The position numbers and the translations under genes are program-made. Below the pieces are notes generated by a model that saw only the letters and a list, made by a program, of their open reading frames with translations, ran no database searches and had not been told where the DNA came from. Positions 19,241 through 28,350 of a stretch of DNA of 64,000 nt are shown in pieces. Each line of letters starts with the position of its first letter. Position 1 is the first letter of the stretch. Origin of the DNA: Achromobacter sp. UMC71 (GTDB taxonomy: Bacteria; Pseudomonadota; Gammaproteobacteria; Burkholderiales; Burkholderiaceae_B); assembly GCF_014170305.1 (NCBI RefSeq), contig NZ_LZZT01000028.1, forward strand, positions 1 to 64,000, written 5' to 3'.

Positions 19241-20680
19241 CTAAGCCATCCGGGGGACGGCGATCCGTCCGGCCCACGGCTGGGCCGCCTCCAGTTGGGC
19301 CGACAGGGCCAGCACGACATCTTCACGGCCATAGCGGCCCACCACCTGCACCCCGACCGGCAGGCCAGCCTCGGTCCAGACCAGCGGCAGGCTGGCGGCC
19401 GGTTGCCCGGACGCGTTGAACGCCGCCGCGAACGTACCGTAGGTGGCGACCTTGCGGCGGAAATCCAGGAAAGTGCCGCTGGCGGTGGAAAGTTCGCCCA
19501 GTTTCAACGGCAACTGGGTCAGTGACGGTGACAGTATGGCGTCATAACCCGCCATATAGCCGTCCAGGATGCGGCCGATGGCATGAAAACGGTTGACGCT
19601 GGCGATGTACTGCGCCGCCGGCAGCGCCTTGCCGTAGTCATAGCCTTGGCGCAACACCGGCTCCAGGTCCTGGTCGTGCAGCGGCTGGCCGGTAATGCCC
19701 AGGCGGGTGTCCACCGACAGCACGATATTGCCGGCCAGCACATTGGCGTGCGCCAGCACGAACGCCTCGTACTCGATGTCGGGGGGGGCGCCCTCGACCA
19801 CCTCGTGCCCGAGTTCCCGGCACAGCGCGGCCGCCCGCTCCACCGCCGCGACGCATTCGGGTGCCACCGGCACGCCACTCCAGGCGCTGCGCCAGACGAC
19901 GATGCGCCGCTTGCGCGGCGGATCGGACAGCCGTTGCAGATAGGAAGCCGGCGCCGCCGGCGCCGCGTAGGGAGCACCCGGCTCGGGCGCTGCGATGGCG
20001 TCCAGCGCCGCAGCCGTGTCGCGCACCGAGCGCGACAGCACGCCATCGGTCGCCAGGCCGCCCCAGCCTTCGCCCCGCGACGGCCCCATCGGCACGCGTC
20101 CGCGCGACACTTTCAGACCATAGACGCCACAAGCCGCGGCGGGGATACGGATCGACCCCCCGCCATCGCTACCATGAGCCAGTGGCACGATGCCCGCGGC
20201 CACCGCCGCCGCCGCGCCGCCGCTGGAACCGCCGGAAGAACGGGTCGGGTCCCAGGGGTTGCGGGTGGGTCCGCCGTTTCGCTGCGCCTCGGTGGTGGGC
20301 GCCATGCAGAATTCCGGCACCGTGGTGCGCGCGAAGGGAATCAGGCCGGCCGCCTCGAAACGGTCGGCCAGGGTAGCGTTGCGGACGTAGGCGGTGTCGT
20401 TCAGCAGGCGCGAGCCCAGGCTGGACGGAAAGCGTGTATGCGCCAGCCCGGAGTCCTTCAGCAAAAAGGGAATCGCACGGAACGTACCCGCCTGGCGCCA
20501 CGCGCGCGCCACCGCCAGCGATTCCTCATAGCGCTCGTAGCACAGCGCGTTGAGCGCGGGCGCACGCTCGCTCGCCAGTCTGATCGCGCAGGCCATGAGG
20601 TCTTCGGCGCTGACTTCGCCTCGCGCCAGCAGGTCGGCCAGCGCCAGTCCGTCCAGCCTCTGATACTCGTTGTCACGCAT
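19241..20680 (-). CDS. Amidase (amidase signature family)
   Basis: This 479-aa hydrolase has the Ser-cisSer-Lys machinery: Lys in PFLLKDSG (about residue 75), the first Ser in [12 protein letters not shown] and the second in [14 protein letters not shown]. It cleaves carboxamides or peptides; the exact substrate is unknown. Its ATG overlaps the end of the upstream fused ATPase gene by 8 nt, so it is the last gene of the peptide-transport operon. Together with the M20 deacylase at the operon head it implies a pathway that imports and hydrolyses an amide-linked compound. Confidence 0.9.
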   Translation of the reverse strand: MRDNEYQRLDGLALADLLARGEVSAEDLMACAIRLASERAPALNALCYERYEESLAVARAWRQAGTFRAIPFLLKDSGLAHTRFPSSLGSRLLNDTAYVRNATLADRFEAAGLIPFARTTVPEFCMAPTTEAQRNGGPTRNPWDPTRSSGGSSGGAAAAVAAGIVPLAHGSDGGGSIRIPAAACGVYGLKVSRGRVPMGPSRGEGWGGLATDGVLSRSVRDTAAALDAIAAPEPGAPYAAPAAPASYLQRLSDPPRKRRIVVWRSAWSGVPVAPECVAAVERAAALCRELGHEVVEGAPPDIEYEAFVLAHANVLAGNIVLSVDTRLGITGQPLHDQDLEPVLRQGYDYGKALPAAQYIASVNRFHAIGRILDGYMAGYDAILSPSLTQLPLKLGELSTASGTFLDFRRKVATYGTFAAAFNASGQPAASLPLVWTEAGLPVGVQVVGRYGREDVVLALSAQLEAAQPWAGRIAVPRMA

Positions 20681-22304
20681 ACTGCTTGCTCCGGGTTGAG
20701 GGGTCCGACAGCGCCGCCAGCTCGGGTTTGTTCCAGGCCTTGCCCGGCACCGAGTCGATCAGGCGGCGCGTATATTCATGTTGCGGGTGGTAGAAAATCG
20801 TGGCGGCGCGGTCCAGCTCCACCAGTTGCCCCTGCCGCATCACGGCGATGCGGTCGCAAATCTGCGCCGCGACGCGCAGGTCGTGGGTGATGAACAGCAC
20901 CGACAGGCCGAACTGGCCGCTGACCGTCTTGAGCAAGTCCAGCACCTGCGCCTGAATCGACACGTCCAGCGCCGACACCGCCTCGTCCGCCACCAGCAAG
21001 CGCGGCTTGAGCGCCAGCGCGCGGGCGATGCCGACCCGCTGGCGCTGCCCGCCCGAGAACTGGTGCGGATAGCGCTCTCCGGCGTCACCGCCCAGGCCCA
21101 CCAGTTCCAGCAGTTCCCGGGCCTCGCGCAGCGCGGTCTTGCGGCTCTCGCCGAAGGCGATCGGCCCCTGCGCCACGGCCTCGATGACCCGGTGGCGCGG
21201 GTTGAGCGATGCGTACGGGTCCTGAAACACCATCTGGATCTGGCGCCGGTAGGGGCGGAAATCGCGGGGCGCCATGCCCACCAATTCGCGGCCTGCCATC
21301 CGCACGCTACCGCTGTCGGGCGAGATCAGGCCGATCAGGGTGCGTCCCAGCGTCGACTTACCCGAGCCGGACTCCCCCACCAGCCCCAGGGTCTCGCCTT
21401 GGCGGATCTCCAGCGAAATGTCGCGCAGCGCCTCGACCCGGCGCCCGCCGGTGGCAAAGGTCTTGCACAGGTTGGCCACGGTCATCAGCGGCGGCGCGGG
21501 TGCGGCCGCGTCCTTGCCCTCGGGCTTGTGCGGGACCGCAGCGATCAATTGGCGGGTGTAGGGATGCTGCGGCCGGTTCAGAATGTCATCGGCCGCCCCG
21601 GCCTCCACCACTTCGCCCTTGCGCATCACCACGATGCGATCGGCGATGTCGGCCACCACGCCAAAATCGTGGGTGATGAAGATGACGCCGATGCCCATGC
21701 GACGCTGGATGTCCTTGATGAGGTCCAGGATCTGCGCCTGCGTGGTGACATCCAGCGCCGTGGTCGGCTCATCGGCGATCAGGACGTCCGGCTCCAGCGC
21801 CAGCGCCATCGCGATGACGACGCGCTGGCGCTGGCCGCCGGACAGCTGGAACGGAAAGGCCTCGTACATGCCCTGCGGATCGGGCAGCAGCACCTGCCCG
21901 AACAGTTCCAGCACCCGCTGGCGGCGGGCGCCGGCGCTCAGGTTGGTATGCCGTTCCAGAACCTCGTCGACCTGGCGCCCCACCCGCATGATGGGGTTGA
22001 GCGCCGTCATCGGCTCCTGGAACACCATGCCGAAGCAACGGCCGCGCAAGCCATGCCAGTCCGTGGCCGACAGACCGACCAGGTCGCGCCCGCCATACAG
22101 GATCTGGCCCCGCGTGACGCGCAGTTGATCCGCTGGCAACAGACCCATGATGGCGTGGGCCGTAACCGACTTGCCCGAGCCCGATTCGCCCACCACGCAC
22201 AGGATCTCGTTGCGGTTCACGGTGTAGGACACGCCCTGCACCACCGTCGGCCCGTCATGGGCGGCGGTCACATTGAGATCACGGATTTCAAGCAGCGCGC
22301 TCAT
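20673..22304 (-). CDS. Dipeptide/oligopeptide ABC transporter, fused DppD-DppF ATPase
   Basis: This 543-aa protein holds two complete ABC modules. The first (about residues 5-255) has GESGSGKS, LSGGQRQRVVIAMAL and LIADEPTTALD. The second (about 275-520) has GESGSGKS, FSGGQRQRVGIARAL and LVADEAVSALD; the Ala in DEA is a small Walker B-flank variant. Each module ends with the oligopeptide-type C-terminal extension (HPYTRQLI, HEYTRRLI). I chose the ATG at 22304, 5 nt after AGGAGG and sharing a base with the permease stop; a GTG one codon earlier is possible. Confidence 0.93.
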   Translation of the reverse strand: MSALLEIRDLNVTAAHDGPTVVQGVSYTVNRNEILCVVGESGSGKSVTAHAIMGLLPADQLRVTRGQILYGGRDLVGLSATDWHGLRGRCFGMVFQEPMTALNPIMRVGRQVDEVLERHTNLSAGARRQRVLELFGQVLLPDPQGMYEAFPFQLSGGQRQRVVIAMALALEPDVLIADEPTTALDVTTQAQILDLIKDIQRRMGIGVIFITHDFGVVADIADRIVVMRKGEVVEAGAADDILNRPQHPYTRQLIAAVPHKPEGKDAAAPAPPLMTVANLCKTFATGGRRVEALRDISLEIRQGETLGLVGESGSGKSTLGRTLIGLISPDSGSVRMAGRELVGMAPRDFRPYRRQIQMVFQDPYASLNPRHRVIEAVAQGPIAFGESRKTALREARELLELVGLGGDAGERYPHQFSGGQRQRVGIARALALKPRLLVADEAVSALDVSIQAQVLDLLKTVSGQFGLSVLFITHDLRVAAQICDRIAVMRQGQLVELDRAATIFYHPQHEYTRRLIDSVPGKAWNKPELAALSDPSTRSKQYA

Positions 22305-23143
22305 CACGTCGTCCTCCTGCGGGCCAGTTTGGGATTGAGTGCGTCGTTCAGCGCTTCACCGATAAGGTTGAGCGACAGCACGGTCAACAGGATCGCCAAG
22401 CCCGGAAACACGCTCATCCACCAGGCATCGCGCAACACGCTGCGCGAGGCGCCGATGATGTAGCCCCAAGTCATCGCATTGGGATCGCCTAGGCCCAGGA
22501 AGCTCAGCGCCGATTCCAGCAGGATGGAACTGGCAATCATCAGGGACCCCGACACAATCACGGGTGACAGGCTGTTCGGCAGGATCTGCGTCAGAATGAT
22601 GCGCAGATTGGACTGCCCCGACAGCATCGCCGCCTGCACGAACTCGCGGTTTTTCAGGCTCATGAACTCCGCCCGCACGAGTCGCGCCAGCGGCGGCCAC
22701 GAGACCACCGCGATGGCGAAGATCACCGTGGCCATGTTGGGCGTCAGGATGGCCACCAGCACCACCGCCAGGAAAAAGCTGGGAATGGTCTGGAACAGCT
22801 CGATGAAACCGACGATGGCCTGGTCCACCCGTCCGCCATAGAAACCGGCCAGAGCGCCGACCGTGATGCCCAGCAGAATGGAGACTGCCGTGGACACCGC
22901 AGCCAGCACCAGCGTGATACGCGAGCCATAAGCGATACCGGTGGCGATGTCGCGGCCCAGCGTATCGGTGCCCAGCAAGGCGCCGTCGGACAACGGCGGC
23001 ATGAAGGGGCCGTTGGTGATGTCCCAAGGGCTGTCCGGAAAGATCCAGCTTGCGGCGATGGCCACCAGCGTCACCAATGCCAGCACGATCAGGCCCATGA
23101 TGCCGCCCTTGTTGCGGCAGAACGATTGCATGAAGGTTTTCAT
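22304..23143 (-). CDS. Dipeptide ABC transporter permease (DppC family)
   Basis: This is an inner-membrane permease of 279 aa with an N-terminal OppC_N segment (MQSFCRNKGGIMGLIVLAL) and a BPD_transp_1 domain containing the EAA-type loop around FVQAAMLSGQSNLRIILTQILPN. The start at 23143 gives a normal DppC length; the frame upstream lies inside the dppB-like gene. It overlaps that gene's stop by 4 nt and the ATPase start by one base, so it is tightly coupled. Confidence 0.92.
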   Translation of the reverse strand: MKTFMQSFCRNKGGIMGLIVLALVTLVAIAASWIFPDSPWDITNGPFMPPLSDGALLGTDTLGRDIATGIAYGSRITLVLAAVSTAVSILLGITVGALAGFYGGRVDQAIVGFIELFQTIPSFFLAVVLVAILTPNMATVIFAIAVVSWPPLARLVRAEFMSLKNREFVQAAMLSGQSNLRIILTQILPNSLSPVIVSGSLMIASSILLESALSFLGLGDPNAMTWGYIIGASRSVLRDAWWMSVFPGLAILLTVLSLNLIGEALNDALNPKLARRRTT

Positions 23144-24117
23144 TTGAGTTCGATCCTGGGGTCCGCCACCGTGTACAGGATGTCGGTGACGAGGTTGACC
23201 ACGACCACGATCAGGGAGGCCATGAAGAACACGCCAAGCAGCACGCTGTAGTCGCGCTGGATCAGCGCATCGAACGCCAGCCGGCCGATGCCGGGCCAGG
23301 CGAAGACAGTCTCCACCAGCAGCGACCCGCCAATCAGCCCGCCGGCCTGGATGCCGGCGTAGGTGATGACCGGCAGCAGCGCGTTGCGCAGCACGTGGCG
23401 CACGATTACCGTGCGCTCGGACAAGCCCTTGGCACGCGCGGTCTTGACGAAGTCCAGCTGGCTGATTTCCAGGATCGAGGCGCGCGTCAACCGCGCGTAG
23501 ACCGCCATGTAGAACATGCCCAGGGTCAATGCCGGCAGCAGCAGGTGCCTGGCCACGTCCGCCACGCGGGCCAGACCGGAGAGATTGGCGCCGACGCTTT
23601 CGTAGCCGAACGCGGGTAACCATTCCAGGTTCACCGAAAACAGCAGAACCAGCATCAAGCCGACCCAGAACAGCGGCGTGGCGTAGGCCAGCATCGACAG
23701 GGTCGTGATGACGGTATCACCCCATTTGCCCACCCGCAGGGCTGCCTGGGTACCCAGACTGACTCCCGCCAGCAGCGCGAAAGCGAAGGCCGACAAGGTC
23801 AGCAGCAAGGTCGCCGGCAGGTGCTGCAGGATCAGGCTCGATACCGGCGCCTGCTGCCGATAGGAATAGCCCAGGTCTAACGTGGCGACGTTCTTCAGGT
23901 AGTGGCCCAACTGCACCGGAATCGGCTTGTCCAGCCCGAATTCCTGCCGCAGCTTGGCGATGAACTCGGCATCGACCGCCCCCGATTGGCCCGCCAGGAT
24001 CTCGGCCGGGTCGCCCGGGGCGGCCCGCACCAGAAAGAAGTTGAAGAGCGCGATCATCAGCAGAACCAGGACGCTCTTGACCACCCGGTTCGCCAGGAAC
24101 TTGGCAATCTTCTTCAT
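23140..24117 (-). CDS. Dipeptide ABC transporter permease (DppB family)
   Basis: This is a permease of about 325 aa with six predicted membrane spans and the DppB signatures FFLVRAAPGDPAEILAGQ near the N-terminus and FVKTARAKGLSERTVIVRHVLRNALLP. I place the start at the ATG 24117, which overlaps the receptor-gene stop as ATGA; the open frame has another start five codons earlier. It is the second transporter component in the operon. Confidence 0.92.
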   Translation of the reverse strand: MKKIAKFLANRVVKSVLVLLMIALFNFFLVRAAPGDPAEILAGQSGAVDAEFIAKLRQEFGLDKPIPVQLGHYLKNVATLDLGYSYRQQAPVSSLILQHLPATLLLTLSAFAFALLAGVSLGTQAALRVGKWGDTVITTLSMLAYATPLFWVGLMLVLLFSVNLEWLPAFGYESVGANLSGLARVADVARHLLLPALTLGMFYMAVYARLTRASILEISQLDFVKTARAKGLSERTVIVRHVLRNALLPVITYAGIQAGGLIGGSLLVETVFAWPGIGRLAFDALIQRDYSVLLGVFFMASLIVVVVNLVTDILYTVADPRIELK

Positions 24118-25718
24118 TCTTTGGACAGCCAAGTGTCGCTCTGCGTATCCACCACGCCAAGCGCCGTGGTCACGGCGTCATGCACGCGCTTGTTCAGCAG
24201 GGTCGAATAGTTGGTGTCGGCCAGCCACAGCACCGGCACATCTTCCACCAGGATGCGTTGCACCTCGCTGTAGAGCTTCTGGCGCTCTTCGTCGGTGGCG
24301 GCAGTCGCGGCGGCGTTGAACAGCTCATCGACCTTGGGGTTGTTGTACTGCGACGTATTGGTGAACATCAGCCCCTTCTTGATGTTGCTGCCCAAGTAGG
24401 TGCGGGACACGCCGATGGCCGGATCTCCATACTGGAAGACCCCGTTGGCGCCCATATCGAAATCCCAGTTGCCCACGCGGCTGGTCCAGCCGCCGACGTC
24501 GGTGTTCTCCAGCGTCACGGCCACGCCGATCTTGGCCAGGTTCTGCTTGATGTATTCGGCCACGCGGCGCGGCATCTCACCATAGGGCAGCGGAATCAGG
24601 CCAACCGTGGCGCGCACGCCTTTGGCGTCTGGCTTCAGGCCCATCTCGTCCAGCAGTGCGACGGCCTTTTTCGGGTCGTAGGGATACGGTTTGACGTTGG
24701 CGTCGTAGAAACGCGTGTTGTGGTGGATGGGGCCGGTGGCGACCGTGCCCGTGCCGAACATGATCTTGTCGGCAATGAACTGGCGGTTGATGCCGTACAT
24801 CAAGGCCTGGCGGAAGCGCTTGTCCGAAAAGGGCGGACGGCCGCCGTTCAGCTCGATCCACTGCATGGTCGACCAGTACTCATACCCTTTGTGAGTCTGC
24901 GTGATGTTGGGCAGCTTGGCCACGCGCGCCAGATCCACAGGCTCAATGTCCTGCAGCCAAGCCTGCATCACGGTGCCCTGCTCCAGCGCCACGCGGCGCG
25001 AAGCCGAGTCGGGAATCACGCGGTAGGTGATGCCGTCCAGGTAAGGACGCCCCGCCTTCCAGTAGTGTTCGTTCCTGACCAACTCGATGTAGGACCCGCG
25101 TTCCCAGCGCTTGAACTTGAACGGGCCGGTGCCGATCGGCGCATTGTTGTGCGGGTTCTGCCCGATCGGCGTATCGCCGTCGTACAGGTGCTTGGGCAGG
25201 ATCGCGCCGCCGCCGATGTCAAACGCATACAGGAAGGCAGAGTACGGCTGCTTCAGCTTGAACACCACGGTCTGCGCGTCCGGCGCCGAGACCTCCTGCA
25301 CATTGGCCATCAAGGTGCGCGTGCGCGGTGTGTTGGCCAGTACCTTGGTGTACGTGAACACCACGTCATCGGACGAGAACGGCTTGCCATCGTGCCATTG
25401 CACCTGAGGCTGCAGGTGGAAGGTGTAGGTCAGGCGATCCGGCGACACCTCCCACGACCGGGCCAGGCCGGGCTGGGGCTTCAGGTCAAAGGAATACGTC
25501 AGCAGGCTTTCGAAGATCTTGCCGGCCACCAGTTGCGTGCTGGCGACCTGCTGCACCGCCACGTTCAGGGTTGGCGGCTCGGGGCTCAGGATGGCCGTCA
25601 GCACTCCGCCGTATTGCGGGGTTTCGGCGGCATGCGACGGGAAGGAAGCAAAGGGCAACAGGCTGGCCGCAGCCAGGGCGCAGCGCGCCAGGACGCGCAG
25701 GGCGTGGGAAAAGGTCAT
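24114..25718 (-). CDS. Peptide ABC transporter substrate-binding protein (family 5)
   Basis: This is a periplasmic SBP_bac_5 receptor, 534 aa, with a signal peptide ending near FPSHA (residue 30). Recognisable features are TLNVAVQQVASTQLVAGKIFESLLTY, the QWHDGKPFSSDDVVFTY motif and IGTGPFKFKRWERGSYIEL. It follows the M20 deacylase by 39 nt. The ligand is unknown; the enzymes of the operon suggest N-acylated amino acids, short peptides or other amides. Confidence 0.93.
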   Translation of the reverse strand: MTFSHALRVLARCALAAASLLPFASFPSHAAETPQYGGVLTAILSPEPPTLNVAVQQVASTQLVAGKIFESLLTYSFDLKPQPGLARSWEVSPDRLTYTFHLQPQVQWHDGKPFSSDDVVFTYTKVLANTPRTRTLMANVQEVSAPDAQTVVFKLKQPYSAFLYAFDIGGGAILPKHLYDGDTPIGQNPHNNAPIGTGPFKFKRWERGSYIELVRNEHYWKAGRPYLDGITYRVIPDSASRRVALEQGTVMQAWLQDIEPVDLARVAKLPNITQTHKGYEYWSTMQWIELNGGRPPFSDKRFRQALMYGINRQFIADKIMFGTGTVATGPIHHNTRFYDANVKPYPYDPKKAVALLDEMGLKPDAKGVRATVGLIPLPYGEMPRRVAEYIKQNLAKIGVAVTLENTDVGGWTSRVGNWDFDMGANGVFQYGDPAIGVSRTYLGSNIKKGLMFTNTSQYNNPKVDELFNAAATAATDEERQKLYSEVQRILVEDVPVLWLADTNYSTLLNKRVHDAVTTALGVVDTQSDTWLSKE

Positions 25719-25757
25719 GGCAGGAATCCGTAAAAAGGAGCTGGAGCGCGTACGGGC

Positions 25758-27080
25758 TCAGGCTTGCCGCGGCTCGACGCCGCACCAGTCGTTGATGAAG
25801 AGTGCCAGCGAGGTGGCGACGCGCACCATGCTGTCCACCGACACGCATTCGTTGAATCCGTGCACGTTTTTCACCTGAGGGCCGTAACAGGTCACCGGCA
25901 CATCCATCATCAGCCGGAAGTGGCGGCCGTCGGTGGTCGCGGTCAGGGCCGTTGGCTGCGGGGGCTCGCCAGTCACGCGGCGGTGGGCGTCGGCCAGCAA
26001 TTGCATCGCGGGCACATCCAGGTCGTACTCGCAGCCCGGCGCGTGAAACCCTTCGTAGCGGATGTCGATGCGCACGTCGCTGTCGGTCAGCCCGGCCTCG
26101 ACTGCGCGGATGCATGCCTGCACCCGCTGCTTAGCGGTGTCGATCGACATGTCCGGGTAGCAGGCGATGCGCATGCCCAGCGTGCACACGCTGGGCACCG
26201 ACGAATTCCAGTCGCCCGCGTGGATCTGCCCGAGGTTGAAATTGATGGGATGCGCATGTTCGCGGTAGGCCGGGTGGCGGTTTTCCGGCAGGTTCCATTC
26301 ATGTTCGAGCTGTTTCATCGCCTCGACGATGCGCAATCCGGTCTCCACCGGATTGACGCCCGTCGTCATGTAGGCGGCGTGCGCGGGCCGGCCCACTATG
26401 TCCACATACATCCAGAACACGCCGAGTTGGGCGCTCATCATGCGCTCGTGCGTGGGCTCGGGAATGACGACCGCATCGAAGGCGCTGAGCTTGGCCGCGG
26501 CGATCGCGCTTTGCAGCGCCGAAACCGTGGCAAGGGTACCGTTGCCGGTGTTTTCCTCTTCCAGCACGCCGTTGAAACCCACCGCGCCGGCGGGCTGCAC
26601 CCCCAAGTCCTGCAGGGCCTTGAACGCCGCCAGCGCGCAGACGATGCCGGCCTTCATATCGCCCGCGCCCCGGCCATACAGCCAGCCATCACGTAATTCA
26701 CCGTCGAACGGCGCCGGGTCCCACAGTTCGTGCGGACCGGTCGGCACCACGTCGAGGTGGCCGTTGAACAGCACGGCGCGTCCGCCCGCGGCGCGCGGCT
26801 CGTGGCGCGCCAGCACGTTGTAGCGGCCGCCATCGGGGCAGCAAGCCGGCGAATACAGCGGCAGGTCCTTGAGTTCCTCGGTCCGTAACGCGATGCGCTC
26901 GGAGGCCAACCCCAGGTCCGCCAGCGCGTCCTCCAGGAACCGGGCGGCAGACATTTCCTCGCCGGGCAGGCTGCGGCACTGCACGAATCCCGTCAACGTA
27001 TCGGTCATGTACTGGCGAAGCCTGCATACGGCTTCGGCGATCTGGTCCTGACTCAGGCTGGCTGCTGCGACGGCGGTCAT
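25758..27080 (-). CDS. M20 family metallo-deacylase (ArgE/DapE/carboxypeptidase G2-like)
   Basis: This 440-aa di-zinc amidohydrolase has the first ligand motif in FNGHLDVVP, the bridging Asp in GAGDMKAGI, the catalytic Glu pair in NGVLEEENTGNG, and a dimerisation lid domain in between. M20 enzymes remove N-acyl groups or cleave C-terminal residues. It is the first gene of the leftward operon and its start lies 37 bp from the 23-bp palindrome that is probably the IclR operator. Confidence 0.9.
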   Translation of the reverse strand: MTAVAAASLSQDQIAEAVCRLRQYMTDTLTGFVQCRSLPGEEMSAARFLEDALADLGLASERIALRTEELKDLPLYSPACCPDGGRYNVLARHEPRAAGGRAVLFNGHLDVVPTGPHELWDPAPFDGELRDGWLYGRGAGDMKAGIVCALAAFKALQDLGVQPAGAVGFNGVLEEENTGNGTLATVSALQSAIAAAKLSAFDAVVIPEPTHERMMSAQLGVFWMYVDIVGRPAHAAYMTTGVNPVETGLRIVEAMKQLEHEWNLPENRHPAYREHAHPINFNLGQIHAGDWNSSVPSVCTLGMRIACYPDMSIDTAKQRVQACIRAVEAGLTDSDVRIDIRYEGFHAPGCEYDLDVPAMQLLADAHRRVTGEPPQPTALTATTDGRHFRLMMDVPVTCYGPQVKNVHGFNECVSVDSMVRVATSLALFINDWCGVEPRQA

Positions 27081-27116
27081 TGCACTCCCCTTGTTGGATA
27101 TGGCGATTTAAAATCT

Positions 27117-27139
27117 TAAGTATCAATTATTGATACTTA
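27117..27139. promoter_or_regulatory. 23-bp perfect palindrome, candidate IclR operator (copy 1)
   Basis: The arms TAAGTATCAAT and ATTGATACTTA flank one central base. It lies between the divergent M20 gene and IclR gene, nearer the former, and includes a TTGATA that could be a -35 element for the leftward operon. A near-copy lies downstream of the regulator at 28172. Confidence 0.65.
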
Positions 27140-27314
27140 GATATCTATATTTGTCATGATAGAGTTCACGAAAGCGCGGGGCAATACGCAAAACATGGGT
27201 AATTTCCCTAGCCTGGCCGCAAACGGAAGCCGCTACAGTGCGTAGCCAGCGCCCCGTGGCGACGCGCGCGCGCCCCGCACCGACACCAAGACCAAGAAAA
27301 TGGAGTAGATCGAC

Positions 27315-28088
27315 ATGGCCACGACCGAGACCCGGTTCAACCAATCCCTGGCGAAAGGCTTCGGCATCCTCGAGGCTTTTTCCAACCACCCGGGCCCACT
27401 TAGCCTGAACGAACTGACAGAGCTGTCAGGACTGGATCGCAGCTCGACCCAGCGCATGCTGCACACACTGGTGGCGCTGGGTTACCTCGAACGCGGCAAC
27501 AACCAGCGCGGCTACGTACTCGGCAAGAAGATCCTGGATCGCACCTTCGACTTCCTGCGCGGCCATCCACTGCTCGAGCGCGCCACCCCGATCCTGGAGC
27601 AGCTGCAACAGGAGTGCGGCGAACGGGTCGACCTGAGCCTGTTCGATGACTTGACCATCGTCTACGCGTTGCGCCGCCAGACCAAGCGCCAGACCTTCTA
27701 TGCCACGCTGGTTGGCCGGCGCATGCCGACCTTCTCGTCTTCAGGCGGCCGCGCGATCATGTCGTACCTGCCCGACGCCGAGGTCGACGACATCCTGGCG
27801 CGCAGCGACCTACGGCCGCTGACTCCAAAGACCATCACCGATCCCGACCTCATCCGCCTGCGGGTGCGCGAGGCGCGGGTACAGGGTTATGCCCTCTGCA
27901 TGGAAGAAAGCATGGTGGGCGAGATCGTGCTGGCCAGCGCCGTGGTCGACCACAGCGGCCGCCCGCTGGCAGCGATCCACATTTCCGGCTTGCTGGCGGA
28001 ATGGACGCTGGAGTCCTTTTCCCAGCGTTTCAGCTCGCTGGCGGTTTCGGCGGCGCGCGCGCTCAGCGGCCGGCCAAACCGCAATTGA
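27315..28088 (+). CDS. IclR family regulator of the peptide/amide operon
   Basis: This 257-aa regulator has a winged HTH (LSLNELTELSGLDRSSTQRMLHTL, about residues 29-52) and an IclR effector domain with SSSGGRAIMSYL and a C-terminal ISGLLAEWTLE. It is divergent from the M20-receptor-permease-ATPase-amidase operon, with a 234-bp gap holding the 23-bp palindrome. Repression with relief by the imported substrate is the usual mode for such pairs, but the sequence does not show the sign of control. A GGAG precedes the ATG. Confidence 0.92.
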   Translation: MATTETRFNQSLAKGFGILEAFSNHPGPLSLNELTELSGLDRSSTQRMLHTLVALGYLERGNNQRGYVLGKKILDRTFDFLRGHPLLERATPILEQLQQECGERVDLSLFDDLTIVYALRRQTKRQTFYATLVGRRMPTFSSSGGRAIMSYLPDAEVDDILARSDLRPLTPKTITDPDLIRLRVREARVQGYALCMEESMVGEIVLASAVVDHSGRPLAAIHISGLLAEWTLESFSQRFSSLAVSAARALSGRPNRN

Positions 28089-28171
28089 GGCGGCGTCCCG
28101 TTGCCGGGAACCCCCTGGCGCCGGCCGCGTTGCGCGGCCGGATGCCTTATCGCATTATTTTTTTGGGATTC

Positions 28172-28194
28172 TAAGCATCAATATTTGATACTTA
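28172..28194. promoter_or_regulatory. 23-bp palindrome, near-copy (copy 2)
   Basis: The arms TAAGCATCAAT and TTTGATACTTA flank one central base. It differs from copy 1 at three positions and lies 83 bp after the IclR stop, in an AT-rich patch. The adjoining plus-strand gene space holds only a tiny ORF. Confidence 0.6.
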
Positions 28195-28219
28195 AGACTT
28201 ATAGATAAGACCACGCACT

Positions 28220-28300
28220 ATGCCAAGGCTGGCCGCCACCGTCGCGACCAGACTGGCCACCGTGGATAACGATGCAGAAGCCTGGTTGGCGATGCAGTAG
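28220..28300 (+). pseudogene. Tiny ORF resembling the C-terminal end of a HigA-type antitoxin (possible relic)
   Basis: This 26-codon ORF ends with NDAEAWLAMQ and a stop. That resembles the helix that follows the HTH in HigA/VapI antitoxins (typically ...AExWLxxQxxYDL). Immediately after the stop the bases read as Tyr-Asp if one base is removed, which would suit a frameshifted relic. There is no toxin gene and no clear ribosome site. The resemblance is short and may be chance. Confidence 0.25.
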
Positions 28301-28350
28301 CGATTGCCCCGGGCCCGGCCCTTACCCTGCCCCGGCGGGACTGCACTGCA

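Noticed and set aside
27117..28194. The two 23-bp palindromes as ends of a mobile element
   Set aside because: The interval holds only an intact IclR regulator and no transposase, and each copy is itself a dyad of operator type.
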